From Opitutaceae bacterium (GTDB lineage: Bacteria; Verrucomicrobiota; Verrucomicrobiae; Opitutales; Opitutaceae), in contig JAISAX010000750.1 of NCBI GenBank assembly GCA_031266495.1, positions 1 through 7,646 on the forward strand: 7,646 bases of DNA. The letters run 5' to 3'. A model generated the notes under the pieces. That model was given only the letters and a program-made list of their open reading frames with translations. It was not told where the DNA came from and made no database searches. The position numbers and the translations under genes were made by a program. Of this stretch, positions 6,666-7,646 are shown piece after piece. Each line of letters starts with the position of its first letter. Position 1 is the first letter of the stretch.

Positions 6666-7646
6666 TTGAATCCACCATCACCCGCCTCTTCCCCCAATCC
6701 CTTTTCGGCCAGGCCCGGCGCCATCCGCGCGGCGGAGCGCGGACTTTTCCGGGTCTTCCGCATCGCCACCTGGACCGTGCTGCTCTGCGGCCTCCTTGTC
6801 TTTGCCGACATCATCATAAAAGGCAGCGGCGCCGTTTTCGGTTCGTTCCGGGCGACGCCCTCCTTCCCGTATTTCACCAACACCTTTCTCGCCGGATCGC
6901 CCGAGACGCTGCACGTATTCGAACTTGACGGACAAAAACACCGGATGGGCGACCGCGAATTTCGCGAGTTCGGCAAGCGCCGTGAAGCCGCGGCGCGGGC
7001 CGCCGGCCAGGCCGCGCCCGCGCCGGTCCGCGCCGAAAGCTACGCGCACTCCGCCGGCGGCATCTGGCCCTGCATCGTCGGCACCGTGCTCCTCACCACC
7101 GGCTCCATGACCATCGCCCTCGTCCTCGGCGTGTGCAGCGCGATCTATCTCGGCGAATACGCGCGCGACGGGCGTTTTGTGCGCTTCATCCGGCTCGCCA
7201 TCATCAACCTCGCCGGCGTGCCCTCGATCGTGTTCGGGCTATTCGGCTTCGGGCTTTTTGTGATTTTTTTCGGCTGGAACGTCTCGCTGCTCGCCGGCTG
7301 GTTCACGCTCGCGTTCATGGTGCTGCCGGTGGTCATCACCGCCTCCGAGGAAGCGCTCAAGGCCGTGCCACGCGGCTTCCGCGAAGGCGCGCTCGCGCTC
7401 GGCGCCACCAAGTGGCAGGCCATCCGCACCAACGTCCTGCCCTACGCGATGCCCGGCATCCTCACCTCGTCGATCCTCGGCATCGCCCGCGTCGCCGGCG
7501 AGACGGCGCCGATCATGTTCACCGCCGCCTATGTCGTCCGCGACAAGCTCCCGTGGGAAGTTGACCGCATCGGCGATTTCTTTTTCCAGAGCGTAATGGC
7601 GCTGCCTTACCACATCTACGTCGTCTCCTCGAAAATCCCGCAAAAC
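6666..7646 (+). CDS. pstA: PstA-type phosphate ABC transporter permease, 3' partial
   Basis: The second Pst permease; 327 codons are present and the frame is still open at the window end. I chose TTG at 6666, 20 bp after pstC. It is the only start-like codon before the first membrane helix apart from a CTG overlapping the pstC stop, and the first in-frame ATG (6945) would remove that helix. A Ser/Pro-rich tail (1-18) precedes helix 1 (about 33-51). An extra segment of about 75 residues (about 58-130), charged and Ala/Arg-rich, follows. The permease core begins at [10 protein letters not shown] (131 on). It shows [14 protein letters not shown], the EAA loop [10 protein letters not shown] at 239-248 for docking PstB, and ARVAGETAP at 274-282, the PstA version of the conserved motif. 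The last residues, [13 protein letters not shown], match the usual PstA stretch before the final helix. pstB and phoU are expected next. Confidence 0.9.
   Translation, partial: MNPPSPASSPNPFSARPGAIRAAERGLFRVFRIATWTVLLCGLLVFADIIIKGSGAVFGSFRATPSFPYFTNTFLAGSPETLHVFELDGQKHRMGDREFREFGKRREAAARAAGQAAPAPVRAESYAHSAGGIWPCIVGTVLLTTGSMTIALVLGVCSAIYLGEYARDGRFVRFIRLAIINLAGVPSIVFGLFGFGLFVIFFGWNVSLLAGWFTLAFMVLPVVITASEEALKAVPRGFREGALALGATKWQAIRTNVLPYAMPGILTSSILGIARVAGETAPIMFTAAYVVRDKLPWEVDRIGDFFFQSVMALPYHIYVVSSKIPQN

Noticed and set aside
7133..7564. + strand frame within pstA
   Set aside because: Shadow frame of PstA, whose real frame carries the EAA loop and the RVAGETAP motif.

Overview
The window is very GC-rich coding DNA, almost all of it on the + strand. 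It holds the end of one unrelated transport gene and then the front of a phosphate-uptake (Pst) operon. The porin-pstS-pstC-pstA order, the porin type, the lack of clear Shine-Dalgarno sites and the CACGGAA-type intergenic hairpin all suggest a Gram-negative bacterium of the Verrucomicrobiota, probably Opitutaceae. That placement is inference from gene style; there is no rRNA or marker gene here.

Layout. Bases 1-116 are a low-complexity GC edge with a 24-base C run and look unreliable. From about 120 to 2264 runs the 3' part of a large FtsX/YbbP-like ABC transporter permease. The 171-base gap 2265-2435 carries a candidate promoter or Pho-box-like direct repeat and a leader without a Shine-Dalgarno site. 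Next come an OprP/OprO-type outer-membrane porin (2436-3740), a PstS phosphate-binding protein (3805-4623), a 354-base spacer with a small palindrome and a roughly 210-base nested inverted repeat, PstC (4978-6645), and PstA (from a TTG at 6666, running off the window end).

How the genes work together. The porin would admit phosphate through the outer membrane and PstS would capture it in the periplasm. PstC and PstA would form the inner-membrane channel, powered by a PstB ATPase expected just downstream with PhoU. The hairpin between pstS and pstC has a 37-bp perfect stem followed by eight Ts. It sits where expression could be stepped down between the abundant binding protein and the scarce permeases.

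Most unusual points: PstC has a periplasmic insert of about 240 residues between its first two membrane helices, with a 13-base C run inside that insert. PstA has a smaller insert at the equivalent place. The nested repeat between pstS and pstC is built from 9-bp units. No wholly new system is evident; this is a recognisable Pst operon with enlarged permeases and odd intergenic architecture.
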